Counted from the first letter of the stretch, positions 23,571-32,077 are shown. The stretch is 32,077 nt of DNA from Candidatus Gastranaerophilales bacterium (GCA_944324385.1 CALUWD010000020.1:1-32077); one strand, 5' to 3'. Program-made: numbers and translations. The notes: a model not told the origin generated them from the sequence alone.

Positions 23571-24869
23571 TTAAAGATTTGCAGTTTGCTCTAGCGATTC
23601 TACGTCAACTTCTCTCAAAAAGTTTATCCAGCAAGAATAATACTGAGAAAGTGCATATGTGTAGCCAAGAATTATTGACCTGTATGATTGTTCAATAACT
23701 ATTAGTGAAGTAAGGTCGGTTTTACCTTCCTCGTAATTCTTTTTAGATGTTTTCATCATTGTTTTTGAATCTTCTATAAGACTATCAGTGTAGTAGTTTA
23801 GGTTCACTCTGGCATTTATTAGTTTTTCATACGCGCTACTTAAATTTGCAAAAGCGTTGTTCTGCGCTGCTGCGTATTTTAATTGTGCTTTTTCTATCTC
23901 TAGTTTTGCATTTTTTATTTCAGGGGAGTAATTGTATAAAATTGGTAAGTTAACAAGGCTTGCGCCAGCATATGCACCATTTAAAAATCTGCCTTCACCA
24001 GACACGCCTATAGGCTGGTACAGATAACCTGCAGTTATTTCAACATCGGGCACTCTTTGGCTGGTTGCTATTTTTAGATTATTTTTTGCTACTTCTATTT
24101 CCTTTTGTGCAATTTTTAAGTCATACCTGTGTTGTTCAGCTAAAGCTAATATATCGTTAAAGGATGGTAATTCCGACTTTGGGGATGGCGTCAAAAGCTT
24201 ATCAAAATTGACATCTTCATCAAATGTCATAACTATCGAATCATATATAGGATCTGTATCCATTATACTGTTAAACTGAAAGCGAGCAGACATAATGCTT
24301 GTTCTTGCTGTATTAAGTTGTGTTCTAACATGATTTAGTGAAATATCAGCCTGTATTACATCAGTTTCAGTTGCATTACCATTTTTATATCTTTGTTTTA
24401 CAAGTTTATTAATTTCGCTTAGTGATTTTTCTTCAATTTCAAGGGATTCTGCAATAGATTTAGCGTTAACAAGATTTATATACGCCTCTCTGACATCCAT
24501 TTTAAGATCAAAATTTTTATATCTTGCGCTCTCTTCGCTTACTTCATAACTTGCAATAGCACTTTTTTTCCTGTGTTTTCTCTTGAATAACTCTACAAGT
24601 TGGGTTATACCTATTGTATGAGGATTGCCAGAACCAGCTTCACCCATGTTCCAATATGTATCTATAGATGGGTTTTGCAGTCTGTTGGCAGCTTTAATTG
24701 TGTTTTTAGCTATTTCGACATTAAGCTTTTGAGTATCAAGCTCAATACTGTTATCAGTAGCGATTTTGAGGGCTTCTTCAATTGTAATTTTTTTTATATC
24801 TTCAATCGCAAGCGCATTTGCGCCTATTGTTAATGTAATTAAAAGTGCTAGCAGAATTTTTAATTTCAC
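23571..24869 (-). CDS. TolC-family outer-membrane efflux protein
   Basis: The 432-residue protein has a signal peptide (about 1-21, ending ANALA) and two outer-membrane efflux protein repeats (about 32-215 and 245-425), each with long alpha-helical hairpins. It would form the trimeric beta-barrel/tunnel of a type I or RND/MFS efflux system, which implies a Gram-negative-type envelope. The start is GTG: a stop (TAA) lies directly upstream in frame, and the signal peptide begins there. No periplasmic adaptor or RND pump is adjacent, so its inner-membrane partner must be elsewhere; the DHA2 exporter at 17793 is the only candidate in the window. The promoter lies in the 88-base divergent gap with the sugar porter. 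Confidence 0.9.
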   Translation of the reverse strand: MKLKILLALLITLTIGANALAIEDIKKITIEEALKIATDNSIELDTQKLNVEIAKNTIKAANRLQNPSIDTYWNMGEAGSGNPHTIGITQLVELFKRKHRKKSAIASYEVSEESARYKNFDLKMDVREAYINLVNAKSIAESLEIEEKSLSEINKLVKQRYKNGNATETDVIQADISLNHVRTQLNTARTSIMSARFQFNSIMDTDPIYDSIVMTFDEDVNFDKLLTPSPKSELPSFNDILALAEQHRYDLKIAQKEIEVAKNNLKIATSQRVPDVEITAGYLYQPIGVSGEGRFLNGAYAGASLVNLPILYNYSPEIKNAKLEIEKAQLKYAAAQNNAFANLSSAYEKLINARVNLNYYTDSLIEDSKTMMKTSKKNYEEGKTDLTSLIVIEQSYRSIILGYTYALSQYYSCWINFLREVDVESLEQTANL

Positions 24870-24957
24870 TTACTACCCATTTGTCCAGTTAACAATATAA
24901 TCTTATCATTAATATTAAGATATAGCATGTTCTTTACAAATCTGTTATTCTTGTAAT

Positions 24958-26316
24958 ATGAAAAAACATGAATTTTGGCTATTTTTTACAGCACTTATGG
25001 CAGCTCTTGGCGGTTTGCTTTCCGGTTATGACACAGGTGTAATATCTGGTGCATTGTTGTATATTAATCAAACATGGAGTTTGAGCGATTTTCAGCAAGG
25101 CTTTTTAGTTAGTTCTGTTTTAATTGGCGCACTACTGGGCGCTGCATCGAATGGCAAACTTGCAGACATTTTTGGTAGAAAAACTATTATAATCGCAACT
25201 GCAATAATGTTTTTTGTAGGTTCAATATTTTGCGCTATAGCACAAAGTCCAATGCAACTTATTTTAGCTAGAATGTTTACTGGCTTTGCAGTTGGTGCTG
25301 TTAACTTTGCTGCACCACTTTATTTGTCAGAAGTTTCTCCAAAAGAAAAGCGCGGCATGTTTGTTTCGCTTTTTCAATTGGCAATTACAGCCGGAATTCT
25401 CTTTTCATATTTAGTTAATTCTTTCTTCTCGCACTTTGAACACACTTGGAGATTGATGTTGCTTGCTGGTGTTGCGCCTGCTGCGATACTTTTTTTGGGA
25501 ATGTTATTCTTAAACGATACTCCTCGTTGGCTTGTTTTAAAAGGGAGAGATAATGACGCCAAAAATGCTTTTATAAAAATTCAGGGCAATATTGATACAG
25601 ATTATGAAATTAATGAAATTAAACATTCGCTAAATACTGATAAAGGCGGCAAATTTGAATTTAAAAAATGGCTAATTATGCCTTTTGTCGTTGGTATTGG
25701 TATTATGTTTGCGCAGATTTGCACAGGTGTAAATACAATAATTTATTACGCGCCCACTATTTTTAAACTGTCAGGTTTTGACAGTAATCAAAGCGCAATT
25801 TATGCAACAAGTTTAATTGGTATTGTAAACTTTTTAATGACATTTGTTGCTATAGCTTATAGTGATAAAATTGGAAGAAAACCATTATTATACATTGGTT
25901 TAACAGGCGTTATGCTGAGTTTAATAATAATGGGATGTGTATTTGCATTTGCACCATATTTAGGTACGCTTGTTAAGTGGTTTGCAGTGGGTAGTTTATT
26001 ATTCTATATTGTCTGCTTTGCCTTTAGTTTAGGGCCTGTTGGCATGACTCTTATTTCTGAAGTATTTCCGCTTCAAGTTCGCGGTGTTGGAATGAGCATT
26101 TGTATGGTTTCAAACTTTGTGTTTAATTTTATAATTACATTTAGCTTTCCTGTTATGCTCAAAAACATAGGCGCAGCGTATACTTTCTGGTTATTTGTCG
26201 TAATTTGTATTATATGCTTGTTTTTCGTTTATTTCTTTGTGCCTGAAACAAAAGGCATTGCCCTTGAAAAAATTGAAGAAAATTGGAAAAACGGTGTTAA
26301 GGCAAGAGATTTTTAA
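24958..26316 (+). CDS. Sugar porter (MFS, XylE/GalP-like)
   Basis: The 452-residue protein has 12 membrane helices and sugar-porter signatures: GGLLSGYDTGVISGALL in TM1, DIFGRK in loop 2-3, LYLSEVSPKEKRG, TPRWL at the end of TM6, CTGVNTIIYYAPTIF in TM7, SDKIGRK in loop 8-9, LGPVGMTLISEVFPLQVRG in TM10, and VPETKG after TM12. It would take up a hexose or pentose with H+ or as a uniporter; the sugar is not predictable. The ATG lacks a clear ribosome site and lies in an AT-rich 88-base divergent gap with the TolC-like gene. Its 3' end overlaps the convergent Memo-AMMECR1 gene by 4 bases. Confidence 0.95.
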   Translation: MKKHEFWLFFTALMAALGGLLSGYDTGVISGALLYINQTWSLSDFQQGFLVSSVLIGALLGAASNGKLADIFGRKTIIIATAIMFFVGSIFCAIAQSPMQLILARMFTGFAVGAVNFAAPLYLSEVSPKEKRGMFVSLFQLAITAGILFSYLVNSFFSHFEHTWRLMLLAGVAPAAILFLGMLFLNDTPRWLVLKGRDNDAKNAFIKIQGNIDTDYEINEIKHSLNTDKGGKFEFKKWLIMPFVVGIGIMFAQICTGVNTIIYYAPTIFKLSGFDSNQSAIYATSLIGIVNFLMTFVAIAYSDKIGRKPLLYIGLTGVMLSLIIMGCVFAFAPYLGTLVKWFAVGSLLFYIVCFAFSLGPVGMTLISEVFPLQVRGVGMSICMVSNFVFNFIITFSFPVMLKNIGAAYTFWLFVVICIICLFFVYFFVPETKGIALEKIEENWKNGVKARDF

Positions 26317-27632
26317 ATATACTCTGTGTAAAATCTGTACGCTTTAAAGCTATTTGAAAAATGCTCAGGGCTTAATCCTGCCTTTTGCTTTAAGGAATAT
26401 AGAAAAATTCTTTTATCTGGCAATTGTTCCCATACACTTGGCAAGTACACTGCCCTTTTGCCTAAGTCTGAAATAATTATTCCGTCTTTGTTTTGCACAA
26501 TTTTTTCAAGCAAATCTTCTTCATCTGTAAAATCAATTTCTACAGGCTCGCTTAAGAGTGATATTTTTATTTCAATTTCACCAATTTCACTTTCTTTAAG
26601 TGGTTGAAATCTTGGGTCTTTGTATGCGCTCATACAGGCGTTGGTGATTAAATCGTCAATTAGCTCTCTATAAGCGACAATTGAGCCAATACAACCTCTT
26701 AAATTGTCATTTTTCTCTAGCGTTACAAAGCTTGCACCAATCTCGTTGAAAACTGCAGGGCAATGTATATTTGACAAATTGCCCCTTGCTTTAATGGAGT
26801 TAAGACAAATTTCTTTAGCTAAGCTTGAGTAGTATTTTTTAATAAAATTATTCTTTTCACCTTCGTATAACATCCAGCTGCCATAACCTACGACATTGTT
26901 TTTATCATTGGTCACAAGGCATGAATTTCGCATATCAAGCCTGATAAAAGAGAAATTTTTTGATTTTGAAAATTCAACAGCACCACAAATCGCGCTTGCG
27001 TTGCATGCCTGCTCTCGATTAAAATTTTCTGATTTGTTGGATTCTATCATCTGCGCTGTTATATTATCAATCTTTTTTGCTTTTTCATCTGTTAAAAAGT
27101 GTGTCAAATCAGTTGAAATTACAAAAGAATTGTTAGAATTTTCATAATAGTAGCTAATTATCTCGTATATGACTCTTGGGTCGCAATTCCCAACTAAAAT
27201 TGGTATGATATTAAAATCATCCTTTAAATATTTTAAAAAAGGCAATTGAACTTCTATTGCATGCTCTGTTTCAAAAGCCTCATCGCAGTAATTTGCATAA
27301 AATTTATCTGCAATTTCTTGAATAATTTCAATATTTACTTGAACTTTACCAAAAGGAGTTTCAAAGTAGTTATAGCTGCAAAGTGCAATACCTTCAACAT
27401 AAACTTTGTGTGCTGGAGCAAATATAAATATATTTTTACCACCCAAATGTTTTAGTGCATAGTATGCGCCAAAACCAGAGTATTTGTAACCAGCATGCGG
27501 GGCAATAACGAGCCTTGAAATGTAGCTGGTATCATTTTTTATATTTAATTCATACTCATTTATTAATTTTACTATTTCATTTTTATCGCTAGGGTAGAAC
27601 ATACCTGAAACAGCCATATTTTTAATTTTCAA
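26313..27632 (-). CDS. Memo-AMMECR1 fusion protein (AmmeMemoRadiSam system)
   Basis: The 439-residue protein joins two domains that are usually separate or fused in this system. Residues 1 to about 262 are the Memo domain, related to LigB-type dioxygenases (MAVSGMFYPSD, VIAPHAGYKYSG with H46, FAPAHKVY with H75, THFL, GAV). Residues about 268-439 are the AMMECR1 domain, with the hallmark LRGCIGS. The start codon is taken as TTG at 27632 because GGAG is six bases upstream; an ATG five codons later (27617) lacks a properly spaced ribosome site. It is divergent from the radical SAM partner with only 51 bases between. The family is defined by this gene trio, but the product is unknown to me. Confidence 0.94.
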   Translation of the reverse strand: MKIKNMAVSGMFYPSDKNEIVKLINEYELNIKNDTSYISRLVIAPHAGYKYSGFGAYYALKHLGGKNIFIFAPAHKVYVEGIALCSYNYFETPFGKVQVNIEIIQEIADKFYANYCDEAFETEHAIEVQLPFLKYLKDDFNIIPILVGNCDPRVIYEIISYYYENSNNSFVISTDLTHFLTDEKAKKIDNITAQMIESNKSENFNREQACNASAICGAVEFSKSKNFSFIRLDMRNSCLVTNDKNNVVGYGSWMLYEGEKNNFIKKYYSSLAKEICLNSIKARGNLSNIHCPAVFNEIGASFVTLEKNDNLRGCIGSIVAYRELIDDLITNACMSAYKDPRFQPLKESEIGEIEIKISLLSEPVEIDFTDEEDLLEKIVQNKDGIIISDLGKRAVYLPSVWEQLPDKRIFLYSLKQKAGLSPEHFSNSFKAYRFYTEYI

Positions 27633-27683
27633 TAGTTACTCCATATATTACTAAAATCCATAAAATAAATTATAATATATTTT

Positions 27684-28691
27684 ATGGAATATTTTACTAA
27701 ACTTGATGATAATGTTTTAATTTGTGAAGTTTGTCCACGTCGGTGTCACCTAAAAAAGGGGCAAAGTGGTTTTTGTCATATAAGAGTTAACAGTGGCAGT
27801 AAAATTGAATTTTTATCATATGGTCACATTACAGGTCTTGCAATTGACCCTATTGAAAAGAAACCTCTTTTTCATTTTTTCCCATCAACAGAAATACTGT
27901 CATTAGGGACTTATGGGTGCAATATGGGCTGTAAGTTTTGCCAAAACTTTACTACAACTAAAACAAAGTTAAATCCTTTTGATTTGCCCTTTGTTGCGCC
28001 AAAAGAAGTAGTTCGCGCCGCAAAAGATAATAACTGTAAAAGCATTGCATTTACCTATAATGACCCTGTTGTGTTTTTCGAGTATGCTTTGGATGTAGCG
28101 CGCTTAGCTAAAAATGAGGGTATCAAAACAGTAGCAGTTAGCGCAGGTTATGCTCAAAGCGAAATTCGCAAAAGACTTTTCTCTAATATGGATGCTGTAA
28201 ATATTGATTTAAAAGCTTTTTCTGATGATTTTTACAGAAAAAACTGCGCAGCAAAACTTGATGTTGTGCTTGATACGCTAAAATATATTAAACATGAAAC
28301 AAGTGCATGGCTTGAGATTACCACACTTTTAATTGAGGGTGAAAATGACTCTGAAGATGAGATTTTTGAGATGTGTGAGTGGATTGTTAATAATTTGGGC
28401 AAAAACACTCCGCTACATTTTAGCGCATTTCACCCTGCATATAAAATGCTAAATAAACCAAGAACATCATTTGAAACACTCAAAAGGGCATATACCATAG
28501 CAAAAGATTGCGGTATAAGCTATGTCTATCTAGGAAATGTTCGCGATATTTTAACCTCATCCACTTACTGCAAAAAATGTGGAACACTTTTAATTGAACG
28601 TGATTGGTTTAAAGTTACAAAGTATAATTTAGACAAATTTGCACGTTGTAAAAATTGTCACACACTTTGCGATGGGTTTTTTATTAAGTAG
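27684..28691 (+). CDS. amrS: Radical SAM enzyme of the AmmeMemoRadiSam system
   Basis: This is a 335-residue radical SAM protein. The N-terminal extension carries four cysteines (C14, C17, C21, C31: CEVCPRRCHL and FCHIR) typical of AmrS. The [4Fe-4S] cysteines are C79, C83 and C86 in GCNMGCKFCQN. TYNDPVVFFEYA and VNIDLKAFSDDFYRKNC are strong family motifs. A zinc-ribbon-like tail follows (CKKCG and CKNCHTLC). Pairing with the Memo-AMMECR1 fusion across a 51-base divergent gap is the signature of the system. The substrate is unknown to me; the similarity to pyruvate formate-lyase activating enzymes is in the core only. The 3' end overlaps the convergent acyl-CoA synthetase gene by 8 bases. Confidence 0.94.
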   Translation: MEYFTKLDDNVLICEVCPRRCHLKKGQSGFCHIRVNSGSKIEFLSYGHITGLAIDPIEKKPLFHFFPSTEILSLGTYGCNMGCKFCQNFTTTKTKLNPFDLPFVAPKEVVRAAKDNNCKSIAFTYNDPVVFFEYALDVARLAKNEGIKTVAVSAGYAQSEIRKRLFSNMDAVNIDLKAFSDDFYRKNCAAKLDVVLDTLKYIKHETSAWLEITTLLIEGENDSEDEIFEMCEWIVNNLGKNTPLHFSAFHPAYKMLNKPRTSFETLKRAYTIAKDCGISYVYLGNVRDILTSSTYCKKCGTLLIERDWFKVTKYNLDKFARCKNCHTLCDGFFIK

Positions 28692-30369
28692 CAATCATTT
28701 CTTTAAGTTTATTTCTCTTAACCTTTCTTGTTGTAGTTCTAGGTAGTGGGTCTTTAACAACAAAAATGCTTGTAGGTCTTTTGTAAGGTGCAAGACGTGA
28801 TGATAGAACTTTAAGCTCATTTCTAATAATTTTTTCACAATCAACATTCTGTGCAATTGTGTCATTTGGTAAAATTGCAATGGCAACTTCTTCGCATCCT
28901 TCTTTAGAGCCTTGAGTTTTTGAATATCCAAATACGCAAAGTTCTTTAAACAACTCGGATTTTTCAAGTATCGCCTCAACTTCTTCTGGAAATACCTTTT
29001 TTCCACCTGATAAGACAATCATATTTTTAATTCTGCCTGTTATGTATAAAAATCCACGTTTATCAATTTTTGCCATATCGCCGGTGTGTAGCCAGCCATC
29101 TTTATCTATTACTTGCCCTGTCAGGTCATCTCTGTTATAGTAACCTTTCATGACACTAAGTCCTCTAAGTAGTAGTTCGCTTGTCTGAGGATCAATTTTA
29201 GCTTCGAAACATTTTAGTGGTCTACCAACCGAGGCTAAATTTTTTCTATCATCACAATTAACGCTCACAACAGGGCTTGTTTCTGTTAGTCCGTAGCCGT
29301 TGTATATTTCAATTCCAATTCTTTCAAAAAACTTGCCAACTTCAATATCCAAAGGCGCACCACCTGTGATACAGCCTTTGAAATTTCCACCAAATCTTTT
29401 GTGGATATTTTTAAAAAGCAGCCTTTTTAAACAAGTAAAAGGTATAAACTTTGCAATGCGATATGCGATTTTAAATGAAAGTTTTGTAATAGGTGATGCT
29501 GTATTGATTTTACTTTCTATACTTGTTTTTAGCAGTTTTAAAAATGCAGGAACTACAATCATAAATTTTATATTTTTCTCGCACATCATGTTTAAAATAT
29601 CATTTGGTCTTAGGCTATTCGTGTAATAAATGCTCAATCCCCAGTTCATAAAGAGTGTAAAGCCCACAGTTAGTTCAAATAAATGGTTCATAGGTAAAAT
29701 TGATAGCACTGCAATGTCAGTTTTATCATATTCAGGAAAAACTACATCGCGTACCCACTCGAGCGATTCTAGCTGGGTCAGCATGTTTAAATAGCTTATT
29801 TCAACACCTTTTGGTGCGCCTGTTGTACCTGATGTGTATATTAAAATCGCGGTTGAGCGTAGGTGTGGACGTCTAAATTTACCTTCATAATTGTTATTAA
29901 GACTATAAATAGTAGCAAAGCCTGATTTAGATGGAGATTCATCAATTAAAATGACATGTTTAATAAAATCAAGCTCATTTCTTAAGATTAACGCTTGCTC
30001 AAAATACTGATTACTTACAAAAAGTACTTTTGGTTTGCAGTCAGTAAGTATTATCCTTAGCTCATGTAAAGTTAGTTTTATATCAAGAGGGGTAAAAATT
30101 GCGCCACATAGAACTGATGCAAAAAAACATGCGCCGAACTCAGGTTTGGATTCGCAAAGTATTGCCACCCTGTCGCCTTTTGAAAGTTTTATTTCGTTTA
30201 TCATCCAGTTGGCAATTTTTCTTGATAAAAGTCCAATACCCTTGTAAGTAAACTCTTTCCAGCCATACTGAACTTTTGTACTTAGAGCAATTTTATTTTC
30301 AAAATTTTGTGTTTTATCTTCTAAAAACGTTAATATATTTCTTGTTTTTACTTTTTTACATTTACTCAT
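28684..30369 (-). CDS. Long-chain fatty acid-CoA ligase (AMP-forming)
   Basis: The 561-residue protein activates fatty acids through an acyl-AMP intermediate. It has the P-loop TSGTTGAPKG (179-188), the A5 motif YGLTETSP, the GWLHTGD motif, YITGRIKNMIVLSGGKKV and the C-terminal catalytic lysine region (TRKVKRNKL). The ATG at 30369 has TTTGGAG 5 bases upstream; an in-frame GTG 8 codons earlier is inferior and lies in the operator-like repeat. It is related to FadD/LCFACS by motif order, but other AMP-forming ligases such as acyl-ACP synthetases are hard to exclude. The gene lies downstream of the hydrogenase gene, with a possible promoter and operator between them, so it probably has its own control. 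Confidence 0.92.
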   Translation of the reverse strand: MSKCKKVKTRNILTFLEDKTQNFENKIALSTKVQYGWKEFTYKGIGLLSRKIANWMINEIKLSKGDRVAILCESKPEFGACFFASVLCGAIFTPLDIKLTLHELRIILTDCKPKVLFVSNQYFEQALILRNELDFIKHVILIDESPSKSGFATIYSLNNNYEGKFRRPHLRSTAILIYTSGTTGAPKGVEISYLNMLTQLESLEWVRDVVFPEYDKTDIAVLSILPMNHLFELTVGFTLFMNWGLSIYYTNSLRPNDILNMMCEKNIKFMIVVPAFLKLLKTSIESKINTASPITKLSFKIAYRIAKFIPFTCLKRLLFKNIHKRFGGNFKGCITGGAPLDIEVGKFFERIGIEIYNGYGLTETSPVVSVNCDDRKNLASVGRPLKCFEAKIDPQTSELLLRGLSVMKGYYNRDDLTGQVIDKDGWLHTGDMAKIDKRGFLYITGRIKNMIVLSGGKKVFPEEVEAILEKSELFKELCVFGYSKTQGSKEGCEEVAIAILPNDTIAQNVDCEKIIRNELKVLSSRLAPYKRPTSIFVVKDPLPRTTTRKVKRNKLKEMIAT

Positions 30370-30387
30370 ATATACTCCAAACACGCC

Positions 30388-30411
30388 TAACACTAATATT
30401 TTATAGTGTTA
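30388..30411. promoter_or_regulatory. Operator-like inverted repeat and promoter of the acyl-CoA ligase gene
   Basis: TAACACTA (30388-30395) and TAGTGTTA (30404-30411) are perfect 8-bp arms with an 8-base spacer. On the minus strand the spacer and one arm contain a TATAAA-type -10, with TTGCCA about 17 bases further upstream as a possible -35. No T tract follows, so it is not a terminator for the hydrogenase gene. A fatty-acid-responsive repressor is a natural guess, unproved. Confidence 0.55.
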
Positions 30412-30436
30412 TAGCATGTCTGGCAAATATATTAAA

Positions 30437-31882
30437 TTACACAATTGGCTTTGAATCTTTAGTAAACTCGTTAATTGCTTTTGTAGCTGTTCTAACGTTG
30501 TTCAAGCAGTCATTTCCGCCCACACAACCACCTTCACAGCACATAACTTCAATTAAGTTTCCGCAATCGCATTCGCCTTTTTTGGCAAAGTTTTTAAGAG
30601 CACGTATAGATTCTTTATTTATGCCGTTTACAAGGTGTGGTTTTATTTCGCTTTTACCGTTATCAGCAACTTCTACAGATTTTGCAACACCACCTGTTAT
30701 ACCAAAATTTCTGCCTTCGCGCGATGATTCAATTTCATATGGTGTTTCTTCTAATTCTGATAACTCAATTTTATGAGCTACGAACAGGGCACCTAATTCT
30801 TCGTAGTTCATAACGTAATCTACATTTGGATTCTTTTGCGCTTCGCTTTTCTTAGCTACACAAGGTGAAACAAAAACAGTTACAGCATCTGGATATTTTT
30901 CTTTGCAAATCTCAGCTATGTAGTACATAGGTGTTTTTGTTTCTGATCTAAATGGCGCAATTTCATTTAAATGTTTATCCACAAGATTGTTGTAACCAGC
31001 ACAGCAGGATGTTGTCATGAATTTTTGACCTTCGCTCATGCGCTCTGCAAATTCTTTTGCCTCATTTTTAGCAGTAACATCAGCACCTTGAGCAACCTCA
31101 AGAACGTCGCTAAAGCCGCATTTTAGCATTGCTGTCTTTAGTTGGTAAATATTGCAAGGCAATTGACCTGCAATTGATGGAGCAATAAGGGCAACAACTT
31201 TTTTGCCTTGCTTGATTTTAGTTAAAATGTCTATAATTTGACTTTTTTCATGGATTGCACCGAATGGACATGCGCTAACACATTTGCCACATGTAATGCA
31301 TTTATCAAAATCAATTCTTGCATGACCTTGTTCATCTTTCGAAATTGCATCAACAGGACATGCGCTTTCGCAAGGAACAACAATTTTTACAATTGCATGG
31401 TATGGGCAAACTTGGATACATTTAGTACAGTTTTTGCATTTAGAGCTGTCAATTTGTGATTTGCCGTTAACAATTGATATAGCTCCAAATTTACAGTTTT
31501 CAATGCAAGGTCTTGCAACGCAGCCTTGGCACAGGTCTGTAACAAAAATTCTGTTTGGAACACAACCTTTGCAAGCAGACTCTAGCACAGTTAGTGTGTG
31601 TTCGTCCGGTTTTTCGCGCTCTTGAGCCCATTTTGCATAGTTAGAAAGCAAAATCCTCTCATCACAACCTTCAATTGGGAACCCAAGTGTAGCAATGATT
31701 CGATTTCTTAGAATTTCTCTTTCTTTGTATATACAGCAACGATAAGGTACTTCAGAACCCTTTGGTCGCATTTCAAAAGGTATTAACCTCGTATTTTCGC
31801 CGAAATCGTCCGACAAAAATGCTTTTATTGTTTTAATTAAAATCTCTTTTTTTAAATGATTTGCTTGATTATTCTTGTCCAT
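30437..31882 (-). CDS. [FeFe] hydrogenase, group B-like, with N-terminal ferredoxin-like clusters
   Basis: The 481-residue protein has an N-terminal region with about twelve clustered cysteines for 4Fe-4S clusters (C104-x2-C107, CQGCVARPCIENC 118-130, CKNCTKCIQVCP 149-160, CESACPVDAI, CITCGKCVSACP 195-206) and the H-cluster domain. L1 is TSCCAGY (C293, the likely proton-relay Cys, and C294), L2 is PCVAKKSE (C341), and L3 is EVMCCEGGCVGGND (C449 and C453). All four H-cluster cysteines are present; Ala for Pro in L1 and ND at the end of L3 differ from group A. It overlaps the 3' end of a thioredoxin-like ferredoxin gene by 14 bases. Maturases HydE, F and G are not in the window. The role is H2 evolution or uptake, direction unknown. 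Confidence 0.9.
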   Translation of the reverse strand: MDKNNQANHLKKEILIKTIKAFLSDDFGENTRLIPFEMRPKGSEVPYRCCIYKEREILRNRIIATLGFPIEGCDERILLSNYAKWAQEREKPDEHTLTVLESACKGCVPNRIFVTDLCQGCVARPCIENCKFGAISIVNGKSQIDSSKCKNCTKCIQVCPYHAIVKIVVPCESACPVDAISKDEQGHARIDFDKCITCGKCVSACPFGAIHEKSQIIDILTKIKQGKKVVALIAPSIAGQLPCNIYQLKTAMLKCGFSDVLEVAQGADVTAKNEAKEFAERMSEGQKFMTTSCCAGYNNLVDKHLNEIAPFRSETKTPMYYIAEICKEKYPDAVTVFVSPCVAKKSEAQKNPNVDYVMNYEELGALFVAHKIELSELEETPYEIESSREGRNFGITGGVAKSVEVADNGKSEIKPHLVNGINKESIRALKNFAKKGECDCGNLIEVMCCEGGCVGGNDCLNNVRTATKAINEFTKDSKPIV

Positions 31883-32077
31883 TGTTTAACTTTCCATCTA
31901 TTGCTTCTAAAACTTTTTCTACAGTTGCTTTGCTTATTACGTCGTAATCTACCATAACATAGGGAGCCTGTGACTCTTCGCTGGATGAGCAAAAATCCAG
32001 ACACGTTGATGCTACGACTTCTACCTTGTCACCATATTTTTCAGGGATAATATCCGATAACTCTTGTAGTTCAGATG
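31869..32077 (-). CDS. Thioredoxin-like [2Fe-2S] ferredoxin domain protein, 5' end beyond the window
   Basis: A partial open reading frame runs from the window edge to a TAA at 31869-31871. The 68 C-terminal residues read SELQELSDIIPEKYG, then STCLDFCSSSEE, PYVMVDYDVISKATVEKVLEAI and a polar tail. The CxxxC and the following strand-helix (P-x-V-M-V-D) match the second half of NuoE/HydC-type thioredoxin-like ferredoxins, which carry electrons to or from hydrogenases. It overlaps the hydrogenase start by 14 bases, so the two are coupled. The N-terminal cysteine pair is outside the window. Confidence 0.8.
   Translation of the reverse strand, partial: SELQELSDIIPEKYGDKVEVVASTCLDFCSSSEESQAPYVMVDYDVISKATVEKVLEAIDGKLNNGQE

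Noticed and set aside
1-32077. CRISPR array, insertion sequence, prophage or integrase
   Set aside because: No regularly spaced repeats, transposase or integrase motifs, or phage genes were seen; the only repeat of note is the tRNA-linked pair at 61-207.
1-32077. Alternative genetic code with TGA recoded
   Set aside because: No conserved protein has an internal TGA, and TGA is only seen in out-of-frame reading of intact genes.

Overview
The window is AT-rich bacterial DNA with the standard code (TAA, TAG and TGA all act as stops) and mostly short intergenic gaps. The gene set points to an anaerobic or fermentative, Gram-negative-type bacterium: a monomeric [FeFe] hydrogenase, class II aldolase, a TolC-like outer-membrane protein, ClpC, GatB and a radical-SAM-rich content. 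Together with several Gln/Pro-rich HEAT-like, LysM/coiled-coil and EF-hand-like proteins of no familiar family, it looks most like a gut Gastranaerophilales (Melainabacteria, non-photosynthetic cyanobacterial relative). That assignment is inference; no rRNA or marker comparison was possible.

Layout. 1-244: the cut-off 5' part of a tRNA-Leu(CAA) on the minus strand, with a 46-bp direct repeat and an inverted piece of the same tRNA. 245-1696: gatB (minus). 1840-4383: two related Gln/Pro-rich HEAT-like proteins separated by a small membrane-associated protein, ending at a strong terminator. 4521-6616: a small unknown protein translationally coupled to a TIGR03960-like radical SAM protein. 6609-8729: a three-gene regulatory cluster (winged-helix protein, GAF histidine kinase, single-domain receiver). 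8870-9874: fructose-bisphosphate aldolase with its terminator. 10030-11650: a LysM/coiled-coil gene broken by two homopolymer frameshifts. 11661-14749: rpiB, with promoter inside a long inverted repeat, then clpC and a terminator. 14850-15704: a LuxR-type regulator with a degenerate receiver, then tRNA-Ser(GGA). 15874-17794: a large acidic EF-hand-like protein and a terminator.

17793-20937 (minus) is the most interesting regulatory unit: an unknown membrane protein, a DtxR/MntR-family metalloregulator and a 14-TM DHA2 exporter, headed by a promoter whose -10 is overlapped by two tandem TTGTTAG-N6-CTAACAA-type palindromes. This looks like an autoregulated metal-responsive operon. Divergent from it, 21029-23570 holds TPM-domain protein, a nucleotidyltransferase-like protein with both active-site Asp replaced by Asn, LemA, and 3-methyladenine DNA glycosylase.

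23571-28691: TolC-like protein and a divergent sugar-porter; then the complete AmmeMemoRadiSam gene pair, the Memo-AMMECR1 fusion divergent from the radical SAM partner. 28684-32077 (minus): a long-chain acyl-CoA synthetase with an operator-like inverted repeat in its promoter, and an [FeFe] hydrogenase overlapping the 3' end of a thioredoxin-like [2Fe-2S] ferredoxin gene that runs off the window.
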